Part shown: piece after piece, positions 62,280-64,000 of the stretch
Numbering within the stretch: position 1 is the first letter of the stretch
How the letters are laid out: each line of letters starts with the position of its first letter
NCBI RefSeq assembly: GCF_016650815.1
Contig: NZ_JAEKEZ010000015.1
Span: 62,001-126,000 of the forward strand
Length of the DNA: 64,000 nucleotides
Source of the DNA: Pseudomonas sp. TH31
GTDB lineage: Bacteria; Pseudomonadota; Gammaproteobacteria; Pseudomonadales; Pseudomonadaceae
Reading direction: 5' to 3'
The notes under the pieces: generated by a model
What the model was told of the DNA's origin: nothing
Seen by the model: only the letters and a program-made list of their open reading frames with translations
Databases searched by the model: none
Program-made: the position numbers and the translations under genes

Positions 62280-64000
62280 ATGACCACCCCAACCCCTTGC
62301 TACCACTGCGCCCTGCCCGTCCCGGCCGGCGGCCGCTTCACCGCCGTCGTCCTCGGTGAAACCCGCGAGCTCTGCTGCCCGGGTTGCCAGGCCGTGGCTG
62401 AAGCCATTGTGGCCGGTGGCCTGGAAAGCTATTACCAGCACCGCAGCGAAGCCTCGGCCAACCCGCAAAACCTGCCGGTGCAATTGGTTGACGAACTGGC
62501 GCTGTACGACCGCGCCGACGTCCAGCAACCCTTCGTCCGTCACGAAGGCGAACTCGCCGAAACCACACTGCTGATGGAAGGCATCAGTTGCGCCGCTTGC
62601 GGCTGGCTGATCGAGAAACACCTGCGTGGCTTGCCGGCCGTGGCCGAAGCGCGACTGAACCTGTCCAACCACCGCCTATTCGTGCGCTGGGCCGACGCCC
62701 AACTGCCGCTCAGCCAACTGCTCAGCGAATTGCGCCACATCGGTTACGCCGCGCACCCTTATCAAGCCGACCGCGCCAGCGAACAACTGGCCAGCGAAAA
62801 CCGCCTGGCCCTGCGCCAACTCGGCGTGGCCGGATTGCTGTGGTTCCAGGCGATGATGGCGACCATGGCCACCTGGCCCGAATTCAACATCGACCTCAGC
62901 CCCGAATTGCACACCATCCTGCGCTGGGTCGCGCTGTTCCTGACCACGCCGATTGTGTTTTACAGCTGCGCGCCCTTCTTCAAGGGCGCCATGCGCGACC
63001 TGCGCACTCGGCACCTGACCATGGATGTTTCGGTCTCGCTGGCGATTGGCAGTGCTTACCTCGCCGGGATCTGGACCTCGATCACTGGCGTCGGCGAACT
63101 GTATTTCGATGCGGTCGGGATGTTCGCGCTGTTCCTGCTGGCCGGGCGTTACCTGGAGCGGCGCGCCCGGGAGCGCACCGCCGCCGCCACTGCCCAGCTG
63201 GTGAATTTATTGCCCGCATCGTGCCTGCGCTTGAGCGCCGACGGCCAGAGCGAGCGAATCCTGCTCAGTGAATTGCGCGTCGGCGATCAGGTGCTGGTGC
63301 ATCCCGGCGCCATACTCCCGGCCGACGGCAAGGTTCTCGATGGCCAGTCGAGCATCGACGAATCCCTGCTCACCGGTGAATACCTGCCTCAACCGCGCAC
63401 GCTTGGCGATGCGGTCACGGCCGGCACCTTGAACGTCGAAGGCGCGTTGACCGTGGAGGTGCTGGCGCTGGGTCACGACACACGACTGTCCGCCATCGTC
63501 CGCCTGCTCGAACGCGCCCAGGCGGAAAAACCGCGCCTGGCGGAAATTGCCGACCGCGCCGCCCAATGGTTCCTGCTGCTGTCATTGATTGCCGCCGCCG
63601 CCATCGGCCTGTTGTGGTGGGAGCTGGATTCGTCGCGAGCGTTCTGGATCGTACTGGCGATGCTCGTCGCGACCTGCCCGTGCGCCTTGTCCCTGGCCAC
63701 GCCGACCGCCCTGACCGCCGCCACCGGCACGCTGCACAAACTTGGCCTGTTGCTGACACGCGGCCATGTCCTGGAGGGCCTGAACCAGATCGACACGGTG
63801 ATTTTCGACAAGACCGGCACGCTGACGGAAGGCCGGCTGGCGCTGCGCTCGATTCGCCCGCTCGGTTCGCTCAACAGTGATCAATGCCTGAGCCTCGCGG
63901 CGGCCCTGGAAAACCGCTCCGAACACCCGATCGCCCGCGCTTTTGGTCGTGCGCCACTGGCCGCTGAAGAAGTCCTCAGCACGCCGGGGCTGGGCCTTGA
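62280..64000 (+). CDS. ccoI: Copper-translocating P-type ATPase CcoI (3' truncated by the window)
   Basis: A P1B-type ATPase that exports copper for cbb3 assembly. An N-terminal Cys-rich part (CYHC, CCPGC) precedes a heavy-metal domain with Cys104-Ala-Ala-Cys107 (GISCAACGW). Eight helices are expected; the metal site Cys466-Pro-Cys468 (ATCPCALSLATP) and phosphorylation motif DKTGTLTEG (Asp510) are present, then SEHPIARAF. The frame is open to the last base (about 573 residues seen of some 820). It begins 44 bases after the REP palindrome. Confidence 0.95.
   Translation, partial: MTTPTPCYHCALPVPAGGRFTAVVLGETRELCCPGCQAVAEAIVAGGLESYYQHRSEASANPQNLPVQLVDELALYDRADVQQPFVRHEGELAETTLLMEGISCAACGWLIEKHLRGLPAVAEARLNLSNHRLFVRWADAQLPLSQLLSELRHIGYAAHPYQADRASEQLASENRLALRQLGVAGLLWFQAMMATMATWPEFNIDLSPELHTILRWVALFLTTPIVFYSCAPFFKGAMRDLRTRHLTMDVSVSLAIGSAYLAGIWTSITGVGELYFDAVGMFALFLLAGRYLERRARERTAAATAQLVNLLPASCLRLSADGQSERILLSELRVGDQVLVHPGAILPADGKVLDGQSSIDESLLTGEYLPQPRTLGDAVTAGTLNVEGALTVEVLALGHDTRLSAIVRLLERAQAEKPRLAEIADRAAQWFLLLSLIAAAAIGLLWWELDSSRAFWIVLAMLVATCPCALSLATPTALTAATGTLHKLGLLLTRGHVLEGLNQIDTVIFDKTGTLTEGRLALRSIRPLGSLNSDQCLSLAAALENRSEHPIARAFGRAPLAAEEVLSTPGLGL

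Overview
The window is Pseudomonas chromosome, most like the P. fluorescens group. The basis is gene content (PsrA, FadB of 715 residues, two tandem cbb3 oxidase operons, a PA1571-family gene), high-GC codon use, and many Pseudomonas-type REP palindromes. I ran no database search; family names come from recognising motifs and whole proteins.

Layout. 1-920: 3' end of an MFS transporter. 1.1-27.1 kb: housekeeping block in the gene order I recall from P. aeruginosa PA3001-PA3020: gap / mfd, CsiV-family gene (frameshifted), SWIM-SNF2 helicase, methylthioinosine phosphorylase, nagZ, psrA, lexA-sulA, two small genes, topA, DUF1653 gene, fadA-fadB, uspA-type gene, uup, slt. 27.3-30.7 kb: Fic protein, ABC exporter and a PA1571-family gene. 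30.9-41.1 kb: pdxB, MATE pump, tusA, rlmM, acnA, CPBP protease, aer. 41.1-52.0 kb: accessory island, partly AT-rich, holding a DUF3077 gene behind a structured leader, a MoxR ATPase remnant, a lipoprotein, a two-partner-secretion locus with a gutted exoprotein gene and candidate immunity gene, and two effector-like genes: an LRR-NEL protein lacking the catalytic cysteine, and a protein with a possible Cys-His-Asp triad. 52.0-64.0 kb: alpha/beta hydrolase, two complete ccoNOQP operons, ccoG (frameshifted), ccoH, ccoI (cut by the window end).

How the genes work together. lexA-sulA is an SOS unit behind two LexA boxes. psrA carries two tandem PsrA-type operators over its own promoter and lies in the same segment as fadBA, a known PsrA target set in pseudomonads. 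The two cco operons encode complete cbb3 oxidases and share the downstream ccoGHI assembly genes. A near-consensus ANR half-site pair lies upstream of the first operon only.

Most notable: (1) the NEL protein with the CxD motif changed to G-E-N; (2) its neighbour with the possible papain-like triad; (3) a pseudoknot-forming leader before the DUF3077 gene; (4) a 270-bp triple-nested palindrome between rlmM and acnA; (5) the tpsA gene fused by deletion from its signal region straight to late repeats; (6) two frameshifts, in the CsiV-family gene and ccoG, both at G-runs where a C appears lost, which may be sequence errors.
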